Positions 25,129 through 34,067 of a stretch of 64,000 nucleotides of DNA are shown here, piece after piece. Under the pieces are notes generated by a model. That model was not told where the DNA came from. It was given only the letters and a program-made list of their open reading frames with translations, and did no database searches. Every line of letters starts with the position of its first letter. The stretch's first letter is position 1. The position numbers and the translations under genes are program-made. Origin of the DNA: Candidatus Ribeiella danica (lineage in GTDB: Bacteria > Chloroflexota > Chloroflexia > Chloroflexales > Roseiflexaceae); NCBI GenBank assembly GCA_016717335.1, contig JADKFS010000002.1:62001-126000 (forward strand), given 5' to 3'.

Positions 25129-26610
25129 TTAGAGGTACTCAGGAGCCAACTGCTCCTCGGTGGGCTCCGCTCAGCAGTACCACGGCTCGCTCATCGTCGG
25201 GATGGGCTTGCGGGTGGCCCGCCTGGCTGACTCTACGTAGCGCGCGCGATCTTGGACGGGTGCGCCGAGCGCGTCTTCGGTCAGCCGCCAGACCGCCGCG
25301 AAGGCCTCGGCGCGCGGACGGCGCGCGCGCACGGCCCGCAGCACCTCCTGGTGCAGCTGGTCCACGCGCGGGTCGGGGTGCGCCCAGGGGTAGCACAGCG
25401 CCGCCTCGTCGAACGGCCGCACCAGCTCGCGCACCTCGGCCAGCTCCAGCAGCCGCGAGCCGGCCGGGATAAGCAGCCGGATGGCGTACTGGATCGGCGC
25501 GACGTGCTCGACCAGGCCGAGCTGCCAGATCGTCTGCAGCAGCTCCAGGTAGCCCTGGCGCGTGGTCCAGGGCGTGAAGCTGACGAAGGTCGGGTTCAGC
25601 GCCAGGCCGGCCGCGCGCAGCAGCCCGGCCGCGCGCGCGAAGTCGGCCCTGGTGTGGCGCTTGTCGAAGCGCTCCAGGGTGGCGTCGTCGACCGACTCGA
25701 CCGCGCTGGTGACGAACAGGCAGCCGGTGTCGCGCAGGGCCGGCAGCAGGTCGGCGTGCCGCAGCAGGTGCTCGACCTTGATCGTCACGTCGTAGGTCAG
25801 CTCGGGGTGCTCGGCGTGCAGCGCCCGGACCAGCGGGATGGCGTGGCCGGGGCCGTTGAAGAAATCCGGGTCGCCGAAGGTGATGTGGCGGGCGCCGGCC
25901 GCGACCTGGCGCCGGATATCCTCGAGCACGACCTCGCGCTGCACCACGCGGAACCGGCCGCCGTACACCGGCACGATCGGGCAGTGGCGGCAGAGGTGCT
26001 TGCAGCCGCGGCTGGCCTCGGTGTAGCCGGCCGTGCGGGTCGCCCCGTCGGCGAGCTCGACGTGCGCGTAGGCCGCCAGCCCCGGCAGCCCGGCGCGGTC
26101 GGGCGGCAGGAAGGTCTGCCGCTCCAGCGAGACGCGCGGCTCGGGCTGACCCTCGGACGATGGGCGATGGGCGAGGGACGACGGATGGCTGCTGATCACC
26201 CGCGAGCGATCGTCTATGGTCGGTCGTCTATCGTCAGTTGTGGCAGAAATGAGCCGGCGGTACAGCGCCACCAGCCCGCTCTCGAACTCGCCGCCGAGGA
26301 TCGTCGCGACGCCGAGGCGGCGCAGCAGCGGCTCGTTCATCGGCGCGTACAGGCCGTAGCAGCACAGCTCGGCGCCGGGGCTGATCGCGCGCACCTGCCG
26401 GATGACGTCGACCGCCAGGCGCGTGGCCGTGTGCATCGGCAGGTAGATCGCCACCAGGCCGGCCGCGGCCACTGCCGCAGGATCGAGCGGCTGCACCGCC
26501 AGGTCGAGGCTGGTGACGCCCGCGCCGGCCGCCCGGAGCCAGGCCGCCGGCGAGGCCAGGCCGAACGGCTGATGCCCCAGCTCGTAGGTTGAGATCAGAA
26601 CGACATTCAT
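25129..26610 (-). CDS. B12-binding/radical SAM selenoprotein candidate with C-U-A-E-P tail (UGA at 25171-25173 read as Sec)
   Basis: A 493-residue protein. Residues 1-120 form a B12-binding-like Rossmann domain, and 200-440 a radical SAM barrel with the cluster motif GCKHLCRHC (Cys203, Cys207, Cys210). An apparent stop, TGA, follows Cys479. Read as Sec480, the frame continues as AEPTEEQLAPEYL and ends at TAA 25131-25129, giving the tail C-U-A-E-P, which I recall as diagnostic of a named radical SAM selenoprotein family. A 6-bp hairpin follows the TGA at once. ATG 26610 follows AGGAG. Residues about 123-155 are an in-frame word-repeat insert. If the TGA is a real stop, the protein ends at 25171. 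Confidence 0.83.
25142..25168 (-). promoter_or_regulatory. Candidate bacterial SECIS hairpin after the UGA
   Basis: Reading the minus strand, GGAGCC (25168-25163) pairs perfectly with GGCTCC (25147-25142), and two or three further pairs can form toward a small purine-rich loop. The stem starts two bases after the UGA at 25173-25171, where bacterial SECIS elements must lie, inside the coding tail. The apical loop does not show the classic GU of fdhF, so the element is plausible rather than proven. Confidence 0.55.
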
Positions 26611-26696
26611 TGCTGCTCCTGGACGGTGACTCACAGAGTATACACGAGCGGGGCGCTTGATCGCAAATTGAGGGACGCCGATGGCGCCGATGCATC

Positions 26697-27064
26697 GGGG
26701 GCTGCGCGCCCGCGTGCCCCCGTTAGCTGCCGCACCAACCAGTTCGCCTGCGCGGCGCGCGGGCGGGGGTGGGCCGCCACCCCCGCCGCCCCCCGGCCGG
26801 GGCTTGCGCCCCTGGACCCCAAAAAGAACGCCACCTTGCTTGCGATGCTTGGCGCGCATGCCCGGCGGAATCCACGCGCAGTGGGAGACAACACGTCCGA
26901 TCGGAATGGTATGAGGCATGTGCCACTCGCATTGAAATAGAGACAGCATCATTTGCCGGAGGGGGTCGGGGGAACCGGCGAGGGTTCCCCCGGGCGGGGG
27001 GCCGGGGGCGCAGCGCCCCGGAAAACACCTAGCGGGGGGCCGGGGGCGCAGCGCCCCGGAAAAC
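26697..27064 (+). repeat. Dispersed repeat element, copy 2 (plus orientation)
   Basis: Contains the left GGGGCTGCGCGCCC end, a CGGCCGGGGCTTGCGCCCC block with AAAAAG, the core with CGATCGGAATGGTATGAGGC and ATTGAAATAGAGACAGCATC, then GGGTTCCCCCGGGCGGGG and two right-end motifs GGGGGCGCAGCGCCCCGG. It ends 18 bases before the -10 box (TATAAT, 27082-27087) of the next gene. Upstream ORFs through it are not conserved between copies. Confidence 0.88.
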
Positions 27065-27149
27065 AGGCGAGAGCGATGTGCTATAATCCCTCGACACCGT
27101 GCCAGCTCGTTAGAGCCACGTCTAGCGCAGCTGAGGAGTAAGATCGTTC

Positions 27150-30100
27150 ATGCTGGCCCTGACTGCCATTGTCGTACTGGCTCCGCTGCTCTACATCCCC
27201 GGCTTTCTGATCGCCCACGCGCTGCTCGGCACGGCGCAGCCCCCCGACCCGCTGGAGCGCCACTACGAGCGGGTGGTCGTCGGCGCGCTGCTGAACGGCG
27301 GGCTGGCGCTGGCGCTGGCCGAGCTGGGCGTCTTCTCCGCCTGGCTGCACCTGCTGATCATCCTGGTCGTGTCGGGCGCGGCCGCGGCGGTGGGCGGGCG
27401 GCGCGGCGCGCTGCGGCTGCCGGCGGCGCGGGTCGGGATTGTTTCCTTCAAGCCATCAAACGTTCAAACGTTCAGACGTTCAAGCGCTCAAGCGCTGCTA
27501 AGCCGCTGGGAGACGCTCGGCTTCGTCGCGGTCGGCCTGGTCTTCGCGCTGCTGGTGGCGCGGCCGTTCGAGGTCGTGCTGGGCGCGCGCGACGCCGGCG
27601 TGTACGCCAACACCGGCTTCGGGATCGCCCGCACCGGGGCGATCGTGCAGTACGACGAGCTGGTGCGCCAGATCGCGCTCGACCAGCGATCGGGCGACGC
27701 CGCGCTGCGCGACGGGGCGGCGCAGGCCGAGACGAACTTCCTGGGCACGCAGAACCCCGAGCGCTTCATCGCCACGCGCATGCGCTTCTCGGGCTTCCTG
27801 ATCAAGGATGGCGACCTGGAGCGCGGCCTGGTGGTGCCGCAGTTCTTCCACCTGTACCCGGCCTGGATCGGCCTGCTCGCGAGCCTGCTCGGCCTGCAGG
27901 GCGGCCTCCTGGCCACCGGCCTGCTGGGCTTCCTGGGCGTCTGGAGCGTCGGGATGCTCGGGCGCCGGCTGGCCGGCGGCTGGGTCGGGCTGCTGGGGAT
28001 GCTGTTCCTGGCGCTGAACGGCGTGCAGGTCTGGTTCAGCCGCTACTCGACCTCGGAGGCCTGCGCGCAGTTCCTCAGCTTCGCGGCGCTGTACGCCTTC
28101 GCGGTGATGCAGGGGGCAGGGGGCAGGGGTCAGCAGTCAGCAGTCAGCAGTCAGCAGTCAGGATTGGCGCGCGACGATGTGGCCGATGTCGATGTCCCAA
28201 GCCCCAAGCCCCAAGCCCCAAGCCCCACGTCGCGCGCGTTGTTCGCCGGTCTGATCGCCGGCGTCGCGGCCGGGCAGCTGGCGCTGGCGCGGATCGACTT
28301 CTTCCTGATCGTCGGGCCGCTGCTGCTCTACCTTCTTTATAGCATGCTGGCGAAGCGCTGGCGAAGCGCGCACTGGGCGCTGGCCGGCGGCCTCGGCGCG
28401 ATGCTGCTGCAGGCCGCGCTGCACATCACCTTTATCTCGCGGGCCTATTTCTTCGACACGCTGTTCGCGCGCCTGCAGGACACCTCGGCGATCGTCGCCA
28501 CGCTGACGCTGCCGTTCCTGACGCCGGTGCTGCGCGAGATCTTCTACGGCACGTCGCGCAGCGTCCTCAAGAAGCCGCTGCGGCTGCCGATCGAGCTGGG
28601 GCTGCTGGCCGTCCTGGTGATCGGGCTGGCGCTGCTGCGGCGCGACGGACGGCCGCTGCGCTGGATCGAGCGCGTGGCGCTGCGCTACCGGCGCGGGCTG
28701 GCGGCGGCGTGCGCGCTGCTCGTCGCGCTGCTGGGCGTCTATGGCTACCTGGTGCGCCCGCAGATCCTGACTGCGCAGACGCTGGCTGCGGCGCCGGGCT
28801 GCCTGGCGCCGGCCCAGCTGCGCGCGCCCTCGGGGGCGTGCCTCGCGCTGCAGGGCTACATCGGCGCGCCGATCCCGCTGCCCGAGCACCCCAACCAGGT
28901 CGCGTACCTGCTCGGCGCGCTGCCGAAGTGGCTTCGCGGGCAGGCCGCCCCCGCGCTCGACGCGACCGCCTTCTCGCCCGGCAACCCCGGCGAGTCCGAG
29001 AAGATCGGGATCGCCCAGGCCAACCTCGTGCGGGTCGGCTGGTACCTCTCGCCGCTCGGCGTGCTGCTGGGGCTGGCCGGCTTCGCGCTGTGGTGCTGGC
29101 GCGGGCTGAGCCGCGCCTCGTGGCTGTTCCTGGTCGCCAGCCTGATCAGCACGTTCTTCTTCATCCGCCTGGCCTACGGCGCCAGCGACCTGACCTACAT
29201 CTACATCCTGCGGCGCTACATCCCGCTGACCTACCCGGCCTTCAGCCTGGGGATGGCGTACGCGATCGTGGCGCTGGCCCGCGTGGCGACCAAGGACCAA
29301 GGACCAAGGACCAAGGACCAAGGGCTCATAGACGGCGCTTCGCCGGCTCGTCGTTGGTCGTTCGTCTTTGGTCGTTGGTCCTTCGCCTACCGCCTATCGT
29401 CTCTCGCCCTGACGCTGGCGCTGGTGGGCTTCTTCGCCGCGACCAGCTGGCGGCTGTACCGTCACGTGGAGTACGCCGGGGCGCTGGATCAGCTCGCGGG
29501 CGTGGCCGGGCGCTTCGAGCCGGAGGATGTGCTGCTGTTCCGCGGCGAGGCGCGCGACACGCCCGACCTGATGATCACGCCGCTCAAGTACGCGTTCGGC
29601 CTGAACGCATTCGCGATCCGCAGCGCCGACCCCGGCAAGTACGCCGAGCAGCTCGCGCGCTACGTGGAGCGCTGGCAGACGCAGGGCCGCCAGGTCTACC
29701 TGGCGCTCGGCGCGAACGGCGCGGTCGAGCTGCCCGGCCTGCGCGCCGATCTGGTCGGCCCGGCCGTGCTGCGGCTGCCCGAGTTCCAGCAGCTGCGGGA
29801 TCAGAAGCCGCGCGGCATCCAGGAGTTCGTGTTCGACTTCAACGTCTACCGCCTGACGCCCGACCCGGCGCCGGCTGCGCCACGCGCGATCGCGGTCGAC
29901 GACTACACCGCGCAGCTGCGCGGCTTCTACCACCCCGAGCGGATCGACGGCGCGGCGCTGGCCTGGACCGACGGCGACGCGCTGCTGCGGCTGCCCTGGC
30001 CGCGCGACGGCGCCCCGCTCGACCTGGCGCTGAGGCTGGCGCCCGGCGCCACGCGGCCGGCCGCGCTCGGCCCGGCGCGGGTGTGCCTGGCGTACCTGCC

Positions 30101-30344
30101 CGAGACGAGCTTCGCGCTGCCCGACCGGCCGCTCATCGGCGAGCGCTGCGTCGAGCTGAGTGGCGGGATGGCCGACTACCACTACACGATCGACCCGCGC
30201 GGCCAGGCGGCCCCGGCGACCGGCACGTTCCTGCTGAGGATCGCCAGCGGCCAATGGGTGCCGGCCGATGTCGACCCGGCCCAGCACGACCAGCGCAAAC
30301 TGGGGGTGCAGTTCGGCGGCGCCTCAGTAGCCGGTAGTCAGTAG
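27150..30344 (+). CDS. Large polytopic membrane protein, GT-C-like (probable lipid-linked sugar transferase)
   Basis: A 1064-residue protein with about 15 hydrophobic segments and a large extracytoplasmic C-terminus. Near residue 145 it carries VLGARDAGVYANTGFGIARTG, recalling the acidic first loop of GT-C enzymes. A TATAAT lies at 27082-27087 and GAGGAG 14 bases before the ATG. Word-repeat DNA is embedded in frame at about residues 99-115 (27446-27496), 323-360 (28118-28230) and 712-752 (29286-29402) and again at the C-terminus; the frame is intact through all of them. No conserved domain is certain. Confidence 0.75.
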   Translation: MLALTAIVVLAPLLYIPGFLIAHALLGTAQPPDPLERHYERVVVGALLNGGLALALAELGVFSAWLHLLIILVVSGAAAAVGGRRGALRLPAARVGIVSFKPSNVQTFRRSSAQALLSRWETLGFVAVGLVFALLVARPFEVVLGARDAGVYANTGFGIARTGAIVQYDELVRQIALDQRSGDAALRDGAAQAETNFLGTQNPERFIATRMRFSGFLIKDGDLERGLVVPQFFHLYPAWIGLLASLLGLQGGLLATGLLGFLGVWSVGMLGRRLAGGWVGLLGMLFLALNGVQVWFSRYSTSEACAQFLSFAALYAFAVMQGAGGRGQQSAVSSQQSGLARDDVADVDVPSPKPQAPSPTSRALFAGLIAGVAAGQLALARIDFFLIVGPLLLYLLYSMLAKRWRSAHWALAGGLGAMLLQAALHITFISRAYFFDTLFARLQDTSAIVATLTLPFLTPVLREIFYGTSRSVLKKPLRLPIELGLLAVLVIGLALLRRDGRPLRWIERVALRYRRGLAAACALLVALLGVYGYLVRPQILTAQTLAAAPGCLAPAQLRAPSGACLALQGYIGAPIPLPEHPNQVAYLLGALPKWLRGQAAPALDATAFSPGNPGESEKIGIAQANLVRVGWYLSPLGVLLGLAGFALWCWRGLSRASWLFLVASLISTFFFIRLAYGASDLTYIYILRRYIPLTYPAFSLGMAYAIVALARVATKDQGPRTKDQGLIDGASPARRWSFVFGRWSFAYRLSSLALTLALVGFFAATSWRLYRHVEYAGALDQLAGVAGRFEPEDVLLFRGEARDTPDLMITPLKYAFGLNAFAIRSADPGKYAEQLARYVERWQTQGRQVYLALGANGAVELPGLRADLVGPAVLRLPEFQQLRDQKPRGIQEFVFDFNVYRLTPDPAPAAPRAIAVDDYTAQLRGFYHPERIDGAALAWTDGDALLRLPWPRDGAPLDLALRLAPGATRPAALGPARVCLAYLPETSFALPDRPLIGERCVELSGGMADYHYTIDPRGQAAPATGTFLLRIASGQWVPADVDPAQHDQRKLGVQFGGASVAGSQ

Positions 30345-30413
30345 TCGGTAGTCAGAAGATGGCATAATGCATCTGACTACTGACATCTGACTACTGACAT
30401 CTGACTACTGCCG
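30325..30413. repeat. Inverted repeat with AGTAGTC/GACTACTG tandem-word arms
   Basis: Left words (AGTAGTCGGTAGTCAG) and right words (CTGACTACTGACATCTGACTACTG) are complementary across a short ATG-rich centre at about 30358-30368. It overlaps the 3' end of the GT-C-like gene and abuts the convergent CNNM-type gene. Confidence 0.8.
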
Positions 30414-31751
30414 TTTGATCTCGATCTGCTTGATCCGCGGCCCCTGCATCTCGATCACCGTGAGGTGCGCCCCGTCGTAGGTCAGCGAGTCGCCGGTCTC
30501 GGGCAGGCGGCCCAGCCGCGCCAGGATGAAGCCGGCCAGCGTCTCGTAGTCGCCCGGCGGGATATGCAGGCCGAGCTCCTCGTTGACGTCCTCGACGCGG
30601 ATCTGGCCCTCGACCACGGTCGTGCGGTCGTCGATCGTGCGCAGCTCCAGCGCGTCGTGCTCAAGCTCGTCGTCCAGCTCGCCGACGATCTCCTCGATCA
30701 GGTCCTCCATCGTGACGACGCCGGCCATACCGCCGTACTCGTCGATCAGGATGGCCATGCGGTTGTGCTTGTCGCGCAGCTCCTGCAGCAGGTCGCCGAT
30801 GCGCTTGCTCTCGGGCGTGAAGAACGCCGGCCGGATCAGCGGCGTGATCGGCTGGTCGAAGCTGGCCGCGCCGTCGCGCAGCGCGACCAGCAGCTCCTTG
30901 GCCGAGATAATGCCCTTGACGTCGTCGACGCCGCCGGGCCCGAGCACCGGGAAGCGGGTGTGGCCGGTCTCGGCGAAGCGGTCGAGGAACTCGCGGATCG
31001 TCGCGTCGTGGTCGATCGTCACCACCTCGGTGCGCGGCAGCATGGCCTGGTAGGCCGGCCGGTCGGCGAAGGCGAAGACGTTGATCAGCATCTCCTGCTC
31101 CTCCTCATCCAGCACGCCGGCCTCGCCGCTCTCCTCGACCAGCAGGCGCAGCTCGTCGGCGGAGTGCACCTTCGTATGCCCGCCCGGCTCGCGAATCCCG
31201 AACAGCTTGAGCACCGCCTCGGTCGCCCAGTCGAGAAAGTGGATGACCAGGCTGAAGATGCCGTTGAAGATCGCCAGCGGCCGCGCGATGAACAGGGCGG
31301 TCTGCTCGGGCGCGCGAATGGCGAAGACCTTGGGCGCCTGCTCGCCGAGCACGATATGCAGCGAGGTGATGATGAAGAACGACACGGCGATGCCGACCCC
31401 GTGGCTGATCGTGAGCGACAGCGCCTCCGCGACGGCAAAGTTGCCGAGCAGCCAGACCATCAGCGCCTCGATCGGCGGATCGACCAGCGCGGCGATCGTG
31501 CCCTCGCCGATCCAGCCGAGCGCCAGGCTCGCCAGCGTGATGCCAAGCTGGGCCGCGGCGATGTAGCGATCCAGGTCGTCCTGCATCTGGCGGCCGAGCG
31601 CCGCCGCGCGATTCCCGGTGGACGCGAGCTGGTCCAGGCGCGTGCGGCGCGAGCCGACCAGCGCGAACTCGGCGGCCACGAAGAACCCGTTCAGCGCGAC
31701 CAGAATCAGCACGCCGGCCAGGCGTAGGGCGATGTCGAAGACCCCTGCCAT
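30405..31751 (-). CDS. Hemolysin-C/CNNM-type membrane protein with CBS pair and CorC domain
   Basis: A 448-residue inner-membrane protein of the HlyC/CorC/CNNM family, linked to Mg2+/Co2+ homeostasis. Order: a DUF21 transmembrane domain (about 1-190, with LNGFFVAAEFALVGSRRTRL and QLGITLASLALGW), a CBS-domain pair (about 205-330) with MLPRTEVVTID, and a CorC/HlyC transporter-associated domain (about 355-440) with ETLAGFILARLGRLPETGD. ATG 31751 follows AGGAGAGG; a more upstream ATG has no ribosome site. A TATACT lies at 31851-31846 on the minus strand. Confidence 0.92.
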   Translation of the reverse strand: MAGVFDIALRLAGVLILVALNGFFVAAEFALVGSRRTRLDQLASTGNRAAALGRQMQDDLDRYIAAAQLGITLASLALGWIGEGTIAALVDPPIEALMVWLLGNFAVAEALSLTISHGVGIAVSFFIITSLHIVLGEQAPKVFAIRAPEQTALFIARPLAIFNGIFSLVIHFLDWATEAVLKLFGIREPGGHTKVHSADELRLLVEESGEAGVLDEEEQEMLINVFAFADRPAYQAMLPRTEVVTIDHDATIREFLDRFAETGHTRFPVLGPGGVDDVKGIISAKELLVALRDGAASFDQPITPLIRPAFFTPESKRIGDLLQELRDKHNRMAILIDEYGGMAGVVTMEDLIEEIVGELDDELEHDALELRTIDDRTTVVEGQIRVEDVNEELGLHIPPGDYETLAGFILARLGRLPETGDSLTYDGAHLTVIEMQGPRIKQIEIKRQ

Positions 31752-31872
31752 CTTCACCTCTCCTGGTGCGATTGAGCCGTTCACGAACAGGCGAGTTGGT
31801 GCGATCGTCGGGTGTGGCGCGGCGCGCTGCTCTCGTGTGCCCGGTAGTATACCAGAAGCGCCGTATATGTTC

Positions 31873-32185
31873 GGGGGGCTGCGCGCCCCCCGCGCCCCTC
31901 ACATTAATGCTTGACGTGCATGCCTGGCTGAATCCACGCGCGATGGAAAACAATAGGTCTGATCGGAATGGTGCGAGGCATCTGCCACGATGCTTACAAC
32001 TGGTACGGCATCATTTGCCGGAGGGGCCGGGGGAACCGGCGAGGGTTCCCCCGGGCGGGGGGCCGGGGGCGCAGCGCCCCGGAGAAAACCTGAAGGCTGT
32101 CGGCACGACACGCAGACGGGGGCCGGGGCGCAGCACCCTGGCAAAAGCGGGGGGGGCCGGGGGCGCAGCGCCCCGCTCGAAACAG
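31873..32185 (+). repeat. Dispersed repeat element, copy 3 (plus orientation)
   Basis: Same block order as the other copies but shorter on the left (no CGGCCGGGGCTT block). Core with CTGATCGGAATGGTGCGAGG, then GGGTTCCCCCGGGCGGGG and three right-end GGGGCGCAGC blocks. Its right end lies 44 bases before the tRNA and about 27 before a TACGAT -10-like box. Confidence 0.85.
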
Positions 32186-32228
32186 GCTTGCGCCGCGGCC
32201 GCGGTCATGGTACGATATCGCCCATCGC

Positions 32229-32303
32229 GGGCCGCTAGCTCAATGGCAGAGCACGTCGCTCATAACGACTTGGTTCCAGGTTCGAATCCTGGGCGGCCCA
32301 CCA
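32229..32303 (+). tRNA. tRNA with anticodon CAU (Met, or Ile2 after lysidine modification)
   Basis: Acceptor GGGCCGC pairs perfectly with GCGGCCC, then discriminator A and an encoded CCA. The anticodon loop is CTCATAA with anticodon CAT, and the T arm is CCAGG-TTCGAAT-CCTGG. One pair at the top of the anticodon stem is mismatched. The initiator features (GGG-CCC in the anticodon stem) are absent, so it is elongator Met or the Ile2 precursor; sequence alone does not separate these two. Direct orientation with a downstream terminator suggests a single-gene transcript. Confidence 0.93.
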
Positions 32304-32311
32304 GAGCCCCG

Positions 32312-32340
32312 AAGCAGCGCCGGAATTTCCGGCGCTGCTT
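32312..32340 (+). terminator. Perfect palindromic terminator after the tRNA
   Basis: Bases 32312-32325 pair perfectly with 32327-32340 (14 bp, in practice 12 bp with a small loop). It starts nine bases after the tRNA 3' CCA and ends in CTTG; the T-run is short. Confidence 0.85.
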
Positions 32341-32577
32341 GTTATGTGCGCCCGGATGCGCGCGACGCCTGGCCCCCCTCCTTTTGGCTAGGCCGCCACT
32401 CGCCCTTACAATAGGGCCAAGTCTCTTCTTTTGGTCGTTTTGGGCGCGGGCGTTTCTTGCTAAACTTGATCTCTCGGCCTGCCGCGCGTTGGAACGGTGT
32501 ACGAACGCCCGGCGGCGTCGCAGCAAGAGCAGCGCGCGATCGTCCACACGCGCGACCGCAGATGATGGAGCACAGCC

Positions 32578-34053
32578 GTGACAAGCGACAGCGGGCTGGT
32601 CGTCGGGATCGACGTCGGCACACAGGGCGTGCGAGTGCAGATCGCCGACTCGGTCGGGCGTGTCGTCGCGCAGGTGAGCCATAGCGTGCCGTCGCAGCTC
32701 TCGGCGGACGGCTGGTTCGAGCAAGACCCGGATCACTGGTGGCGCGCGGCCGCGCTGGGGCTGCGCCAGGCCACGGCCGCGCTTGGCTCGCGCAGCGCAG
32801 CGCTGGCGGCGCTCTCGATCACGGCGACCTCGGGCACGATCTGCCTGCTGGACGGGCGCGGGCGCGCGCTGCGCCCGGCGATCATGTACAGCGACCGGCG
32901 GGCGACCGCGGAGGCGGAGCTGCTCAACCAGGCCGGCGCCGCGCTGGCGTCGAAGCTCGGCTACCGCTTCGACGCCTCGTTCGGCCTGCCCAAGCTGCTG
33001 TGGCTGCAGCGCCACGAGCCGGAGGCATGCGCGGCCGCGCGCTACTACGCTCACTCGGGCGATGTGCTGGTCGGGCGCCTGACCGGCGAGTACGGCACGA
33101 GCGACTGGAGCCAGGCGCTCAAGAGCGGCTACGACCTGGCCGATCTGCGCTGGCCCGACTTCATCGGCGCCGAGCTGGGCCTGGCGGTCGACCGGCTGCC
33201 GCGGGTGGTCTCGCCCGGCGTCGTGATCGGCCGCGTGACGCCGGGTGTCGCCGCCGCCACCGGCCTGCCCGCCGGGCTGCCGGTCGTCGCCGGCATGACC
33301 GACGGCTGCGCCGCGCAGATGGCGGGCGGGGCCAGCGAGCCAGGCCAGTGGCTCAGCGTGCTCGGCACGACCCTGGTGATCAAGGGCGTGACGTCGACGC
33401 TGCTGCGCGACCCGGCCGGCCGATTCTACTCACACCGCCACCCGGCCGGGATGTGGCTGCCCGGCGGCGCGAGCAACACCGGCGGCGAGGTGCTCGCGCG
33501 CCGCTTCGCCGGCGCCGACCTCGCGGCGATGGACGCCAAGGCGGCCCGGCTGACGCCCTCGGGCCTGATCTGCTACCCGCTCGAGCGGGTCGGCGAGCGC
33601 TTCCCGTTCGCGCATCCGCAGGCGCGCGGCTTCATGGTCGGCACGGCCGAGACGCCCGAGCGCGAGTACACCGCCTGCCTTGAGGGTGTGGCCTACCTCG
33701 AGCGGCTGGCCTACGAGACCCTCGAGGCGCTTGGCGCCCCGATCCTGGGGCCAGTGCGCGTGGCGGGCGGCGGGGCGCGCAGCCGGGTCTGGCTGCAGAT
33801 CCGCGCCGACGTCTTCAACCACCCGCTGGCCGTGCCGCAGCAGGTCGACGCCGCCTTCGGCGCGGCGGTGCTGGCCGCCAGCGCCAGCCTGTACGCCGAC
33901 CTGGCCACCGCGGCGCGCGCGATGGTCCACGTGGGCGAGGTGATCACGCCGCGCCTCGACGCCGAGCGCTACGCCGAGCCCTACCGGCAGTTCGTGGCGG
34001 CGTGCCGCGAGCGCGGCTACCTCGTCGCCGCGCCGGCGCCGTCGCTCGGCTAG
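32578..34053 (+). CDS. FGGY-family carbohydrate kinase (xylulokinase-like)
   Basis: A 491-residue sugar kinase. N-terminal FGGY_N domain begins GLVVGIDVGTQGVRVQI, which binds the phosphate of ATP, with the catalytic region GGWFEQDPDHWW; the C-terminal domain contains GMTDGCAAQMAGGA and GPVRVAGGGARSRVWLQI, typical of xylulokinases. The start is GTG 32578 after GGAG at eight bases. A histidine phosphatase follows in convergent orientation, and the tRNA lies upstream. The real sugar (xylulose, fuculose, ribulose) is undetermined; a class II aldolase at 47911 could use such a phosphate. Confidence 0.88.
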   Translation: MTSDSGLVVGIDVGTQGVRVQIADSVGRVVAQVSHSVPSQLSADGWFEQDPDHWWRAAALGLRQATAALGSRSAALAALSITATSGTICLLDGRGRALRPAIMYSDRRATAEAELLNQAGAALASKLGYRFDASFGLPKLLWLQRHEPEACAAARYYAHSGDVLVGRLTGEYGTSDWSQALKSGYDLADLRWPDFIGAELGLAVDRLPRVVSPGVVIGRVTPGVAAATGLPAGLPVVAGMTDGCAAQMAGGASEPGQWLSVLGTTLVIKGVTSTLLRDPAGRFYSHRHPAGMWLPGGASNTGGEVLARRFAGADLAAMDAKAARLTPSGLICYPLERVGERFPFAHPQARGFMVGTAETPEREYTACLEGVAYLERLAYETLEALGAPILGPVRVAGGGARSRVWLQIRADVFNHPLAVPQQVDAAFGAAVLAASASLYADLATAARAMVHVGEVITPRLDAERYAEPYRQFVAACRERGYLVAAPAPSLG

Positions 34054-34067
34054 CGCACCTTTCGCCC

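Noticed and set aside
28118..28230. Possible CRISPR-like array
   Set aside because: Short words repeat directly without spacers of uniform size; they belong to the word-repeat families.
27446..29402. Frameshift or pseudogene in the GT-C-like gene
   Set aside because: The word-repeat inserts keep the frame and the coding style resumes after each.
31766..32581. 271-residue ORF across copy 3 of the dispersed repeat and the tRNA
   Set aside because: Repeat-derived translation that runs through the tRNA; not conserved between copies.
32260..33054. Minus-strand ORF ending GRPGFEPGTKSL
   Set aside because: The C-terminus is the well-known translation of a tRNA gene; the rest is antisense to the FGGY kinase.
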